Notes: generated by a model not told the origin, from the letters alone. A DNA stretch of 64,000 nt from Luteibacter sp. dw_328 (GCF_018449605.1 NZ_JAAVUW010000003.1:1-64000); one strand, 5' to 3'. Shown: positions 38,739 to 48,022, numbered from the stretch's first letter. Made by a program: numbers and translations.

Positions 38739-38864
38739 GGTGCCCACCCTCGCTGCTCAGACACGTCCTCCGCGTTTCGTACCGGAAAGTCCGCTGCGCG
38801 GACCATGTTCTTATTGGCCTACGGCCGCTCCACTTGTGCGGAACTCGCCTCGAGGGTGGGCACC
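38739..38864. repeat. 126-bp inverted element, copy 1 (terminal inverted repeats)
   Basis: Bounded by GGTGCCCACCCTCG and its exact complement CGAGGGTGGGCACC. The reverse-complement copy is at 39121-39246 and has the same length. It is preceded by two tandem GCGCAGAGCCTTCGG units. No coding capacity is credible in 38657-39393, the longest gene-free stretch in the window; short overlapping ORFs on both strands there are by-products of the inverted symmetry. Confidence 0.85.
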
Positions 38865-39120
38865 GAAGACTCTCCCGGACCCTGAGGTTCGTGTGGGTCG
38901 AGCCGACAAAGCAGCGCCGCTTCGGATGCTGGCTCGTCGGCATCGCCAAACGGTCGACCCCAGCGCGCTGAGATCGTCCGCGAGTCAGCGCAGCGGCGAG
39001 GAAAACGCTCGCCGCGCCGGAAATGACGTATCTGCACGACCGCCGTAACGGTCCGCTTGGGCGGCCACACCCACTCCAACGGCTCTCCTTCCACTCAACC
39101 GTATCGTCGTGAGAGACCTT

Positions 39121-39246
39121 GGTGTCCACCCTCGAGGCGAGTTCCGCACAAGTGGAGCGGCCGTAGGCCAGTTAGGTACACGGGCCGCGTGAGCGGCCTT
39201 CCTTTTCGAACGCGGAGGACGTGTCTGAGCAGCGAGGGTGGGCACC
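39121..39246. repeat. 126-bp inverted element, copy 2
   Basis: Reverse complement of copy 1 in most of its length, with ends GGTGTCCACCCTCG and CGAGGGTGGGCACC; the terminal symmetry extends outward (GAGACCTT / AAGGTCTC). It could be a MITE-like or REP-like non-autonomous element. From 39320 on, an 8-bp unit GCGAGGTG is repeated in tandem before the histidine-kinase stop. Confidence 0.85.
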
Positions 39247-39393
39247 AAGGTCTCCCCGCGAAACGCCCAAGTGTAGAGAGCGATGGCAACGCCGAGCCCG
39301 CGAAGCCGAAGGCGAGCCATGCGCGAGGTGCGAGGTGCGAGGTGCAGACCCCGGTCATCCGCGAAGAGCCTTTTTTTGATGTCCTGCCAGGCT

Positions 39394-40443
39394 TTAGCTC
39401 GCGTCCGCTGGCTGCGGCTCGTCACGAAGCGGGAGCGAGACTGTAAATCGACTCCCCTCCCCGACGCCTTCGCTCGTCGCCGTGACATGGCCTCCATGCG
39501 CCTCAACCAGCTCACGTACGACCGTCAATCCGATACCCAGGCCACCGCTATTGAATGCAACCGCCTGTGGATCCTGCACGAAGGGGTCGAACAGGGTGGC
39601 CAGAATATCCGTCGTCATGCCAATGCCGCTATCGATCACCGTGACGGTCAACGCGTTGCCGGTGCTGACCACGCTCAGCGTGATCTCGCCACCCTGGGGT
39701 GTGTATTTGGAGGCGTTATCCAGCAGGTTGATGAAGACCTGGGCGAGGCGCACTGGATCGCCTTGTATTTCGACGGGCGTCGACGGCAGGCTCGAATGAA
39801 GGAGCTGATTTCGTGCGTCCATGGCCGGCACACAGGTTTCGACGGCTTGCTCGAGGATGTCGGCGATATCCAGGACCTCCTTCATCAACCGCAACTTGCC
39901 GACACCGACGCGTGAGACCTCCAGCACATCCACCAGCAGGCGGGTGATATGCCGCACCTGGCGCTCAATGACCGCCCTCATCCTCGGAAGCTCTTTCAGA
40001 CGCGTCTCGTCGAGCATCGACGCGGCCATGCTGATTGGCGTCAACGGCGTGCGCAACTCGTGGGCAAGCACAGCGAGAAAGTCGGCATGCCTGACCCGGG
40101 CCAGTTCGGCGGCATCCAACAATTGATGCGCGTCGAGGGCAGCGAGTACCAATTTTTCGTTCGCTTCGCGCAACCGCGCGAAATGATGTCCGTGTTCAAC
40201 GTTGTCTTTCCCCACGGACAGGGACAGCGCCTTCAGGGCTCGGGCGGATGCGTCAGCCTCTTCCCTCAATTGCAGTGAGGAAAGGACCAGCGCTTCGTTG
40301 GCGGCGATCATTTGGGCCACGCGTGCTGCGAACGCCGAATGGGTTCCCGCTGCGAGGATTCCCGCTTCTTTTGCAAGGGCCACGCGGGCGTCTTCGCCGG
40401 GTATGGCGACGCCGGCACGCTTCGGTTTTTGCCCCTTCACCAT
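39394..40443 (-). CDS. Soluble histidine kinase next to KaiC-like gene
   Basis: 349-residue cytosolic sensor kinase with no membrane helix. A helical N-terminal coiled coil (about residues 25-115) is followed by a HisKA domain with phospho-His in FLAVLAHELRTPLTPISMAA. The HATPase domain has the N box VFINLLDNASKYTPQGG, G1 VIDSGIGM and G2 GGLGIGLTVVRELV. No response regulator is adjacent. It starts 21 nt after the KaiC-like stop, so it is co-transcribed and probably signals together with it. Confidence 0.9.
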   Translation of the reverse strand: MVKGQKPKRAGVAIPGEDARVALAKEAGILAAGTHSAFAARVAQMIAANEALVLSSLQLREEADASARALKALSLSVGKDNVEHGHHFARLREANEKLVLAALDAHQLLDAAELARVRHADFLAVLAHELRTPLTPISMAASMLDETRLKELPRMRAVIERQVRHITRLLVDVLEVSRVGVGKLRLMKEVLDIADILEQAVETCVPAMDARNQLLHSSLPSTPVEIQGDPVRLAQVFINLLDNASKYTPQGGEITLSVVSTGNALTVTVIDSGIGMTTDILATLFDPFVQDPQAVAFNSGGLGIGLTVVRELVEAHGGHVTATSEGVGEGSRFTVSLPLRDEPQPADAS

Positions 40444-40464
40444 GGCAAAGAGCGTGCGGGCAAC

Positions 40465-41958
40465 TTATTCATGAGCGTAACCGTCAGGAACAACACCTGA
40501 AGCCGGCAGGGATTTTCGCGTGGGTCGGCCACCCAACAGTCCCTCCTGCTCCGGCAGCATGCTGCCAATGTGGATGCCATCCTCGCTGATCTCGTACGCG
40601 CACAACTCGTTCGAGTGCGCGCTTGCGCGCACCTTGACCACAGCCATGACGCGCAACAGCCGGCTATCGACTTCAATGTAACGCTGCACAACGATCGCGT
40701 CGGTCATGAAAGCGGTGCCGTAAGGGCTAAAGCGCAGGTCGGTGTAGCGGTCCTCCAGTTCCGAGGTCATCAGCACGGTGACACCTTCCGCGGCGAGCGC
40801 GGACACCATGCGCGACAGCGATTCGCGGAAGTCGGGACGGAAGGTCGGCGCCAGGGCCAGCTCGAAACCCGAAAGCGAATCGATGACCACGCGGGTCGCG
40901 CCAAGTCGACGAATTTCGGTAAGGAGAAGAAGAACAATTTCGTCGATCGAAAGATCCGGCGCCTGCGTGTCGACGAGACCCACTTCGCCCTGTTCAATCA
41001 GTTGCGCCAGTAAAGGAGAACGCTCGCGGTTGGGGATCTGCTCGAAAGCCGCGATGACGCCGGTTTCCCCCTGATTCGCGCCCTCGACCAGGAATGCCGC
41101 GGCGAGGATGCTCTTGCCCGATCCGGAGGGACCGGCCACCAGCAACGAGTAGCCCCTGGGCAAGCCGCCACCCAGCATCGCGTCAAGCTTGGGCACGCCG
41201 GTGCCCAGCCGGCGAACCGGGACGTCTGTCGGTACACCGGGGTCTACCGGGGCCAGCACCCGAGCCGGTGCGAACACTTTGATCCCCGTGTCATCGATCC
41301 GGAAGGTATGCAAACCGGGCAACGTCGGCTGCCCACGCATCTTCATGATTTCGATCTTGCGGACCATCGAATTGCGCTGGACGCTCTGCCGCAGCCAGAT
41401 CAGGCCGTCCGCCACCGTGAAAACGGGATTGGCGTCGGTCTCGGCAAAGTATTCGCCAATGAGGAAGGTGGTCGCCTGCCAGCTGGTCATCACCATGCCC
41501 AGTTGTTGCACGAACTGCTGGAGGCTGTTGTGCTCGTTGCCGGGCGCGCTGTTTGCCAGAACGACGGAGCGGAATGAGTCCACGAAAATAAGGGCCGGAT
41601 TGTATTTCTCGACCTCGGCGATGATGCGCTTAAGCACCTGGTCGAGATCGCCTGCGAGCGTCTCGTCCGTCAAATTGATGAAGTGGATGGAGCCGTTGAC
41701 CAGTTCTGTGTCGAAGAACCCGAACTGCTGCTGATAGCGCAACATCTTGAGCGGTGGTTCGCCGAGCACGGTGAAGTAAAGCGTCGGGCGCTCCGCTTTG
41801 GCCAGTGAGAACATCATCTGGTGCGCAAGCGTTGTCTTGCCGCAACCCGGAGGCCCGGCGATCAGGTTGAACGAGAACTCTGGCAAACCTCCGCCGAGCA
41901 CCTCGTCCAGGCCCGGCACGCCGGTCGCCAAGCGAGTGATTGTTGATCGGGTGCTCAT
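40465..41958 (-). CDS. KaiC-like double-domain ATPase
   Basis: 497-residue RecA-superfamily protein with two KaiC domains. Walker A motifs are GPPGCGKTTLAHQM (about residue 35) and GPSGSGKSILAAAF (about 275); Walker B segments are PALIFVDSF and RVVIDSLSG. Compared from memory with cyanobacterial KaiC, the catalytic Glu doublet after the first strand is incomplete (VLGEPP, AAFEQI), and the S431/T432 autophosphorylation sites appear replaced by Ala/Phe (YGTAFMTDAIVVQ). No kaiA or kaiB is present. It is the middle gene of an unknown-kaiC-kinase operon. A stress or light signalling ATPase is more likely than a clock. Confidence 0.9.
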   Translation of the reverse strand: MSTRSTITRLATGVPGLDEVLGGGLPEFSFNLIAGPPGCGKTTLAHQMMFSLAKAERPTLYFTVLGEPPLKMLRYQQQFGFFDTELVNGSIHFINLTDETLAGDLDQVLKRIIAEVEKYNPALIFVDSFRSVVLANSAPGNEHNSLQQFVQQLGMVMTSWQATTFLIGEYFAETDANPVFTVADGLIWLRQSVQRNSMVRKIEIMKMRGQPTLPGLHTFRIDDTGIKVFAPARVLAPVDPGVPTDVPVRRLGTGVPKLDAMLGGGLPRGYSLLVAGPSGSGKSILAAAFLVEGANQGETGVIAAFEQIPNRERSPLLAQLIEQGEVGLVDTQAPDLSIDEIVLLLLTEIRRLGATRVVIDSLSGFELALAPTFRPDFRESLSRMVSALAAEGVTVLMTSELEDRYTDLRFSPYGTAFMTDAIVVQRYIEVDSRLLRVMAVVKVRASAHSNELCAYEISEDGIHIGSMLPEQEGLLGGRPTRKSLPASGVVPDGYAHE

Positions 41959-41983
41959 GGTGGAGTGTCCTACATGGATCGGT

Positions 41984-42427
41984 TTAGCAGTTGTCCCAGA
42001 TCGGACGAAGCAATCGCTCCGTCAACGAGGGGCCGACCAAGCTCGATAGCAGCTCGTAGAACGTTCGAAAAAGTGCGCCGCCGCCGTCGAGCGCGACGGC
42101 CTTGTCCTGTTCCATCAGCGCTGCCCGGAGTAACGTCAGATCGAGCGCTTGCGGAAGGCCTTCTGCCGTACCAGACCCGGGAATCCATCCGTAGGCGGAG
42201 CCGGCCAGATACGTGCTCCGCTTGTAGAGCATGGCAATACCACGCTTGCCGAGTATGGGCCCCAGGGTCGTGTCGATCTCATTCCAGATGGAAATAATGG
42301 ACTCAACGACGTCGGCAACGCCGGGATCGTCGCCCGCGCGTCGGCTGAGCGCCTCAACTATCCGATCACTCTCTCGACCAACCACAGGAATGACCTGCCC
42401 AATTTTTGGGACGTAGACGCGCACCAT
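41984..42427 (-). CDS. Protein of unknown function in the kaiC operon
   Basis: 147-residue predicted cytosolic, mostly helical protein. I do not recognise the family. Notable segments are ISIWNEIDTTLGPILGKRGI, MLYKRSTYL and a C-terminal YELLSSLVGPSLTERLL. The repeated hydrophobic spacing suggests a helical bundle, perhaps a partner or input module for the KaiC-like ATPase, whose gene starts 25 nt downstream. The start at 42427 is the first ATG of the open frame. No transmembrane segment or signal peptide. Confidence 0.7.
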   Translation of the reverse strand: MVRVYVPKIGQVIPVVGRESDRIVEALSRRAGDDPGVADVVESIISIWNEIDTTLGPILGKRGIAMLYKRSTYLAGSAYGWIPGSGTAEGLPQALDLTLLRAALMEQDKAVALDGGGALFRTFYELLSSLVGPSLTERLLRPIWDNC

Positions 42428-42548
42428 ACGCTGTCTTGAGATTCACCGTTACGATTGGTTTGCAGAACCCGAGAAGCGACCCACGCCGAAATGCTCGGCC
42501 GTGCCACGGCCTGGACGGCTGACCACCATCAAAGCAGCGAGGGGCACC

Positions 42549-43535
42549 ATGGTCGACACAGTCACCAGTCTCGAGATCGACGAACTTCATACCTACTGGG
42601 CTTGCCAGCGCGCACCAGGATCTGCCGCGCCGCTACCCCAGGACATCCAGAAAACACTACTGGCCGGCTTGCGTCTTAACGTGCTGGAAACCCTGCGCTA
42701 CCTGAACTACGAAAAGCCGAGCTACGCTCAATTCGAAGCCTGGATACGCGAGCGCAACGACGGCGAACTGACGGACGCCTCGCTGGACCGCCTGCGGCGT
42801 GCACTGGCGGGCGAGAGGGTTGGCTCTGAAGTTGGCAGTCTTGATCACGTCGAAGGCCTGAGTAAAGACGACCTTGCGCACTGGGACGAGCACGGCTACG
42901 TCATTCTTCGCCAGGCGATCAGCGCCGAAGCGGCGAGAAACGCCGAGATGGCCATCTACGACCATCTCGGGATGAACCCCGACGACTCCGAGTCCTGGTA
43001 TCGCGAATCGCTAGGCCATTCCATCTGGGTGCCCTTGCTGCGGCACCCGGCGCTAGTAGCCAACCGAAGCGCGCCCCGTATCCACAAGGCCCATGCCCAG
43101 CTATGGGGTCGCGAAGATCTCTGGGTAACCATTGACCAGGGCGGACTCAACCCGCCGGAACGCGAGGACTGGCCGTTCCCCGGCCCGCATTTGCACTGGG
43201 ATGCCACGCTCGCCGAGCCGCACTGCCTCGAGTTGCAAGGCATCCTGTATCTCGCCGATGTCGAAGAGGACCAAGGGGCATTCAGCTGCGTGCCGGGCAT
43301 GCATCGTACGCTGAAGCAATGGCTGAGCACCGTCCCGGCAGGTGTCAGTGCGCAGCAGCATGCGCACCGCACACTGACCATGAAGCCGATTGCCGCCAAG
43401 CGTGGCGACATGATCATCTGGCATCACCTGCTGCCGCATGGCAGCAGTCCGAATCGCGCGCAACGTCCGCGTGTCGCGCAATACATGTCGCTTCGACCGA
43501 CGCGCTTTGCCTATGCCGACAAATGGACGTCTTGA
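42549..43535 (+). CDS. Phytanoyl-CoA dioxygenase (PhyH) family protein
   Basis: 328-residue Fe(II)/2OG dioxygenase. The metal triad is HxD in PHLHWDATLAEPHCLELQG and the distal His in WHHLLPHGSSPN, followed by the 2OG-binding Arg (QRPRVAQY). The N-terminal approximately 95 residues are outside the usual domain. I chose the ATG at 42549, with GAGG 8 nt upstream. Substrate unknown. It is convergent with trhA, with the two stop codons adjacent. Confidence 0.87.
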   Translation: MVDTVTSLEIDELHTYWACQRAPGSAAPLPQDIQKTLLAGLRLNVLETLRYLNYEKPSYAQFEAWIRERNDGELTDASLDRLRRALAGERVGSEVGSLDHVEGLSKDDLAHWDEHGYVILRQAISAEAARNAEMAIYDHLGMNPDDSESWYRESLGHSIWVPLLRHPALVANRSAPRIHKAHAQLWGREDLWVTIDQGGLNPPEREDWPFPGPHLHWDATLAEPHCLELQGILYLADVEEDQGAFSCVPGMHRTLKQWLSTVPAGVSAQQHAHRTLTMKPIAAKRGDMIIWHHLLPHGSSPNRAQRPRVAQYMSLRPTRFAYADKWTS

Positions 43536-44213
43536 TCACAGGCCTGTCGTGGCGGCCCCCGGCAACACATAAAGATAGACGGCGAAGTAATGCAGCATGC
43601 TGCCCGCCAGCACGAACACATGCCACAACGAATGGTGAAACGGCAACCGCTTTGCCAGATAGAACGGGACGCCCGCCGTGTAGGCAACACCCCCCGCCAC
43701 CAACAACACCAGGCCGGTCTTTGGAACGTGAGCTGCCAGCGGCTGAAACGCAACAATCGCGCCCCACCCCATCGCGACGTACATGAATACGGCCGCACGG
43801 TGATACCGCTTCAAGATACCGAGCTCAAGCACGCTGCCGACAATAGCCACCAACCAGACCGCACCAAACAGACCAAGGCCCCATGCGCCGGGGACCGCCA
43901 CGAGTGCGAAAGGGGTATAGGTGCCGGCGATAAGCCAGTAGATACCCACATGATCCAGTGTCCGAAGAATGCCCTGGACGCTGTGGTGCTGGAGCGCGTG
44001 ATAAAGCGTCGACGCGGTGTAGAGGAAAATCAGTGTGGCCCCATAGAGCGCACTGGCGAACACGGCAACGGACCCCGCGTACACAGCCGCTTTCGCAACC
44101 AGTGCGACGAGCCCGGCGATGCTGAGCCCTATGGCCACCCCATGGACGACGCAACTGCCCAGTTCGTCGACGCGCGCGTGAGGCACCAAGGCGGCGCTTG
44201 AATCCGTAGCCAT
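43536..44213 (-). CDS. trhA: Hemolysin III / TrhA family membrane protein
   Basis: 225-residue seven-helix membrane protein of the PAQR/HlyIII family. Conserved YTASTLYHALQHHS, LDHVGIYWLIAGTYTPFALV and the C-terminal FHSLWHVFVLAGSMLHYFAV-like block (FHHSLWHVFVLAG) carry the metal-binding His residues. The haemolysin name is historical; a role in membrane-lipid homeostasis was suggested for relatives. Confidence 0.92.
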   Translation of the reverse strand: MATDSSAALVPHARVDELGSCVVHGVAIGLSIAGLVALVAKAAVYAGSVAVFASALYGATLIFLYTASTLYHALQHHSVQGILRTLDHVGIYWLIAGTYTPFALVAVPGAWGLGLFGAVWLVAIVGSVLELGILKRYHRAAVFMYVAMGWGAIVAFQPLAAHVPKTGLVLLVAGGVAYTAGVPFYLAKRLPFHHSLWHVFVLAGSMLHYFAVYLYVLPGAATTGL

Positions 44214-44437
44214 CTGGAAAACCCGATCGAAGGCAAGGTGTCATCTTGCCAGCGTGGCATTGCAATTGATGCTGCCCCGCCTGCGTGGGGCCTGCGCACT
44301 GACACCTTGCCCTTCCTCAAGCATTTTCGGCAAACCTGCCCCAACCGTGACGTGCTTCCGGCCAATAAGGGGTTGGAACCATGGCATCCTTAAAAAGATA
44401 GCCGCGAACCACACTCACCATCGAAGGGAGCAGAGGT

Positions 44438-45382
44438 TTGAAAGGAAGCGCAGAGTGTGACCTCACCGCTACGGCCGTCCACTGGCAAGCCTGGGGGCGG
44501 CACATGGCCGTTGCCGCGGCCTACATCGGCTTCTACGAACTTTGCCGCTACGTGTCCTTTCCGCAATGGATGCTGATGAGCGGCTTTCGCCTCACCTGCC
44601 TCTTGCTCCTTCCTCCACGTTACTGGCCGGCCATCGTCCTGGGCGAAGCCCTGCCCTTGCTCGAGAACGCCGTAGCATGGGGTCCGAAATTCGGGATCGA
44701 GTGGGCGCTGCTGGCCGCAGTGCCCATGGCGCTCCTGTGGATACCCGCGCTGAAACCGCTGTGCGCGCGCTGGCCGATTCATGACGCCGAGGGCCGCCCG
44801 AACATGACGGCGATCCTGATGGCCAACCTGGTCACGGCCATCATCACCGCCGCGTCCACCACCGTCAGCCTCGTCCTGGCATTACGGCATAACCCGGGCC
44901 AGTGGCCCGACGTGGTACCTGGGGACTACTTCTTCGCCTATCTGCTCGGGGCGTACCTGGGCGCACTGACTCTGACGCCGGTTGTTCTGGCCCTGCATGA
45001 GCGGTTCCGCGCGCTGCGAGACGCGCCCCTGAGCGTGGGGTCGGTGTGGTGCAGTGCCCTCCTCCGCGACACGCTCTGGTGGGTGCTTCCCGCGCTGGCG
45101 ATGCTCGCGTGGGTAGCCGTACTCACACCCAACGATGAACTACGCACGGCGGCCCGGCTGGCAATGCTCTGGCCGGTGTTCGGCCTGGCGTGGCGCCATG
45201 GGTGGCACGGCACGGCGGTAGGCGGCATGGCGGCCAGTGTGGCCCTGGCCATGACCGCTAAAGACTTTCTCGATCCCCAGATGATCCGGGTCCAGTTGGT
45301 GCTGGCGATCGCGCTGTCCGGAAGCCTGCTGTGGGGTGCCCGGAACAAAGGCGCCCGGGCTGTTCTGCCCGAGCGCCTCTGA
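44438..45382 (+). CDS. Stand-alone MASE1-domain membrane protein
   Basis: 314 residues, about 8 transmembrane helices, consisting only of a MASE1-like sensor module (YRYVSFP-like start, FRLTCLLLLPPRYWPAIVLGE, GDYFFAYLLGAYLGALTLTP, MLWPVFGLAWRHGWHGTAVGG). MASE1 normally precedes kinase or GGDEF domains, but no output domain is present and the frame is not broken. The gene at 45954 is a close paralogue in opposite orientation. It could work with a separate signalling protein or be a transporter-like remnant. Confidence 0.82.
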   Translation: MKGSAECDLTATAVHWQAWGRHMAVAAAYIGFYELCRYVSFPQWMLMSGFRLTCLLLLPPRYWPAIVLGEALPLLENAVAWGPKFGIEWALLAAVPMALLWIPALKPLCARWPIHDAEGRPNMTAILMANLVTAIITAASTTVSLVLALRHNPGQWPDVVPGDYFFAYLLGAYLGALTLTPVVLALHERFRALRDAPLSVGSVWCSALLRDTLWWVLPALAMLAWVAVLTPNDELRTAARLAMLWPVFGLAWRHGWHGTAVGGMAASVALAMTAKDFLDPQMIRVQLVLAIALSGSLLWGARNKGARAVLPERL

Positions 45383-45403
45383 TCGGATCAATGCCCCGTG
45401 CTG

Positions 45404-45844
45404 TCAGGGGCCTTTCATCGAGCAATCCGCAGGATTACCGTTGCAGTTGCCCGGGGCCAGCAACAGCCGCACCGTACCGTCGGACTGCGGCGCCGCGTGG
45501 ACCGTCATGCTCTGGTCCTGGTAAACCGTTTCCCCCGTAACCGGAGCAGCCGGGTCCGTGGCGACAACCCAGTGACTGGCGTCCACCCCGATGGGTAAAT
45601 CCAGCACCTGACCATCGATGTAGGCGACCGCACCACGCACGTTGCCGTTCGCGTCATTGATCTGGACGTAGCGCACGCCCTGCTTCTCAAAGCGATAAGC
45701 ATGGAAGTTCGGGCTCGCACTGAGGTCGGCGGCATTGGGCCATGATTGACCCAGCCCTGTCCCCGAAGGCATGGTGGCCGCAGCTGTTCCACATCCAAAC
45801 AGCAGCGCAAGGGACAGCAAGGCACGGTGATTGATTGAACGCAT
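45404..45844 (-). CDS. Small secreted protein of unknown function
   Basis: 146-residue protein with a clear signal peptide from the ATG at 45844 (MRSINHRALLSLALLFGCGT, likely cleavage after AAA before TMPSG). The mature part has FHAYRFEKQGVRYVQINDAN, GAVAYIDGQVLDLPIGVDAS, and two C-terminal cysteines that could pair (GNCNGNPADCSMKGP). I do not recognise a family. It stands between two oppositely oriented MASE1 proteins. Confidence 0.75.
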   Translation of the reverse strand: MRSINHRALLSLALLFGCGTAAATMPSGTGLGQSWPNAADLSASPNFHAYRFEKQGVRYVQINDANGNVRGAVAYIDGQVLDLPIGVDASHWVVATDPAAPVTGETVYQDQSMTVHAAPQSDGTVRLLLAPGNCNGNPADCSMKGP

Positions 45845-45953
45845 ACAGGACTCCGTTGTTCGCGTTATGGGAGACGCAAGCGTAGCGGAGCTTTCATTCC
45901 CATCGCCTGTGCTCTCTGCATGGTGCGGCCGAAAATGCACACGGGCTTTTCAG

Positions 45954-46877
45954 CTACCCATCTCCCGGCGTGCTTACCGCCCGGATGGCCATGAACGGAG
46001 CGCGGGTACCCGCGAGCAGGATTCCCGAGATAAACAGGGCAAGAACCACCTGACTCTCGATCATCGCTGGGTCGAACGAGACGGTCCCGGTGACGGCAAG
46101 GGCGATGCTTGCGCCGAAACCGCCGATCGCGCTGCCATGCCATCCGTGCCGGAAGGCGAGTCCGAGGACAGGAAGCAACATGGCCATGCGGGCAAGCTGA
46201 CGGATGGTGCTGTCTGGTGCGACATGCGCCAGCCACGCAGAGATAACCAGGCCTGGAAACGCCCACAACGCAGCATCACGCAAGAGACCACTGCGCCACA
46301 CCACCCGCCACGTTAGTCGCTTGAGTGCCTGTGATCGCTCATGCAGCGTAAGGATGGCGGGAGGCAGGGTCAGCGCGATGAGGTAAGCGCCTAACAAATA
46401 CACCCAGAAACAGGTCCCTACCGAGATGCCGGGCCACGCCATCGGCGCATACGACAGCGCGGTGGCGAGTGTGACCGACGTGGACACGGCTGTGATGGTT
46501 GCACACCCAAACGCCACGACGATGACGACGGGCATCCGCACCCTTCCGTCCTCTCCGCGCAACGGCCAACGCTGCAAAACGGGTTTCACGCATCCCATGA
46601 AAAGAACAATCATCGGCACGGAGGCCGAGAGAGCCCAGGGACCGCCTAACGTCGACATGCAGAACAATGCATTGACCACGAGCGGAACGGTTTCACCCAC
46701 CGCAAGCGCCGGCCAGTATTTGACCGGCACGAGAAGTAGGCAGGCCAGGCGAAGGCCCGCCGTTAACGTCCAGTCGGAGAAGTTCATATGACGAGCAACC
46801 TCGTAGCAGCCCGCGTAGGCTGCCGCGATCGCAAAGTGCTGTCCCCAGGCGGTCCATCGCGCGCTGCTTCCGTTCAC
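45954..46877 (-). CDS. Stand-alone MASE1-domain membrane protein (paralogue)
   Basis: 307 residues, about 8 helices, alignable along its length with the protein at 44438: YEVARHMNFSDW with YELCRYVSFPQW, RLACLLLVPVKYWPALAVGE with RLTCLLLLPPRYWPAIVLGE, and LGLAFRHGWHGSAIGG with FGLAWRHGWHGTAVGG. No output domain follows. Arose by inverted duplication around the small secreted protein gene. Confidence 0.82.
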   Translation of the reverse strand: MNGSSARWTAWGQHFAIAAAYAGCYEVARHMNFSDWTLTAGLRLACLLLVPVKYWPALAVGETVPLVVNALFCMSTLGGPWALSASVPMIVLFMGCVKPVLQRWPLRGEDGRVRMPVVIVVAFGCATITAVSTSVTLATALSYAPMAWPGISVGTCFWVYLLGAYLIALTLPPAILTLHERSQALKRLTWRVVWRSGLLRDAALWAFPGLVISAWLAHVAPDSTIRQLARMAMLLPVLGLAFRHGWHGSAIGGFGASIALAVTGTVSFDPAMIESQVVLALFISGILLAGTRAPFMAIRAVSTPGDG

Positions 46878-47011
46878 TCATTTCCCCGACGTATTGTCTG
46901 GATGTCGGAGGATGCCATGGTCCGGCCTCGATGGCAGGCGGAAACCGCGGCTTAACCGTCAAAGGGAAAGCCACTGCCGAAAATGCATGCTGATCGCCCT
47001 TCTTCGGGCGG

Positions 47012-47902
47012 TTATCGCTTGGGCGGCTTCCACGTCGATGCCATGGCCACAAAGGCCCGACACGCGGCAGTGCGATACGCGCCCTTCCGTTGAAGCAAGG
47101 CCACGGTGCGCTGGGCCATGGCATCGCGCAACTTCACGGGGCAAAGTCCATCGTGATGGTGGGCGACTGCCTCCGGCAGCACGGTAGCGAGCCTGTCGCT
47201 GTGCTGGACGATCTCGATGATGCCACTGACCGAATTGGCTTCGATCGCGGTACGAGGATTGATTCCCTGGTCGTGGCAGTGACGGTCGATATGACCTCGC
47301 GTTGCGAAGTCACCACTCAACAGCACGCGCGGCTCACTTTCGAACTCACGAAGGGAGAGCGCCCGCCGCCGGGTGGCATACGGGTGCTTCTTACCCACCA
47401 CCAAGGCGAGTGTTTCGACAAACCAGGCCTGACTCTCGATGTCCGCCGACCGCGCACCCATGAAGCCGATGCCGATGTCGAGATCGTCTTGCGCAAGCAG
47501 GGTCTCGATGCGGTCCTGGTTCATTTCCGAGACGCTGAGATCGATGCCGGGATAGGTCGCGTTGAAGCGTGCCACCAGCGGGCCCATCAGATAGGCGGTG
47601 AAGGTCGGCGTCATGGCCAACCTGAGATTGCCGCGAGTCAGGTCCTGCGCGTCATGAATGGCTCGCTTGCCGGCATCAAGATCCTGCATGGCGCGGCGCG
47701 CGTATTCCGCATAGGCCCTGCCCGCATCCGTTAGCCGGACGGTGCGTCCGGACCGATCAAGGAGCTGCGCCCCAAGGGCGTCTTCCAGTTGCCTCATCTG
47801 CTGCGACAACGTCGGTTGCGAAACATGCAGCGCCTCCGCGGCGCGCGTGAAGTTCCGGTGCTCCGTGACCGCAAGGAAGTAGCGAATGTGTCGCAGCAGC
47901 AT
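47012..47902 (-). CDS. CynR-like LysR regulator
   Basis: 296-residue LysR-type regulator. The HTH is FTRAAEALHVSQPTLSQQMR at about residues 18-37. The sequence MLLRHIRYFLAVTEHRNFTR and the effector-domain segment ESQAWFVETLALVVGKKHPY resemble CynR, the cyanate-operon activator. It is divergent from a secreted metallo-hydrolase gene, 120 bp away, its likely target. No cyanase (cynS) is in the window. Confidence 0.87.
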   Translation of the reverse strand: MLLRHIRYFLAVTEHRNFTRAAEALHVSQPTLSQQMRQLEDALGAQLLDRSGRTVRLTDAGRAYAEYARRAMQDLDAGKRAIHDAQDLTRGNLRLAMTPTFTAYLMGPLVARFNATYPGIDLSVSEMNQDRIETLLAQDDLDIGIGFMGARSADIESQAWFVETLALVVGKKHPYATRRRALSLREFESEPRVLLSGDFATRGHIDRHCHDQGINPRTAIEANSVSGIIEIVQHSDRLATVLPEAVAHHHDGLCPVKLRDAMAQRTVALLQRKGAYRTAACRAFVAMASTWKPPKR

Positions 47903-48022
47903 GACGCCTCAACGATAGGTGGTGCTTATGGTCCGGATAGCGAACCGGTCTTGGACGTCATGGGGCACGCAGGTGGATTCTATCGCGTCATCAAACCTAC
48001 CGTGTCCCGGAAGAACCCAACC

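Noticed and set aside
38588-39393. Integrated island or tRNA-like att site after ssrA
   Set aside because: No integrase, no duplicated 3' end of ssrA seen, and the next genes look native; only the inverted elements are notable.
39041-39446. Several overlapping ORFs between ssrA and the histidine kinase
   Set aside because: Both strands give similar peptides because of the inverted 126-bp copies; no ribosome-binding sites or domains.
40465-41958. Circadian clock locus
   Set aside because: No kaiA or kaiB in the window and the phosphorylation-site residues look replaced.
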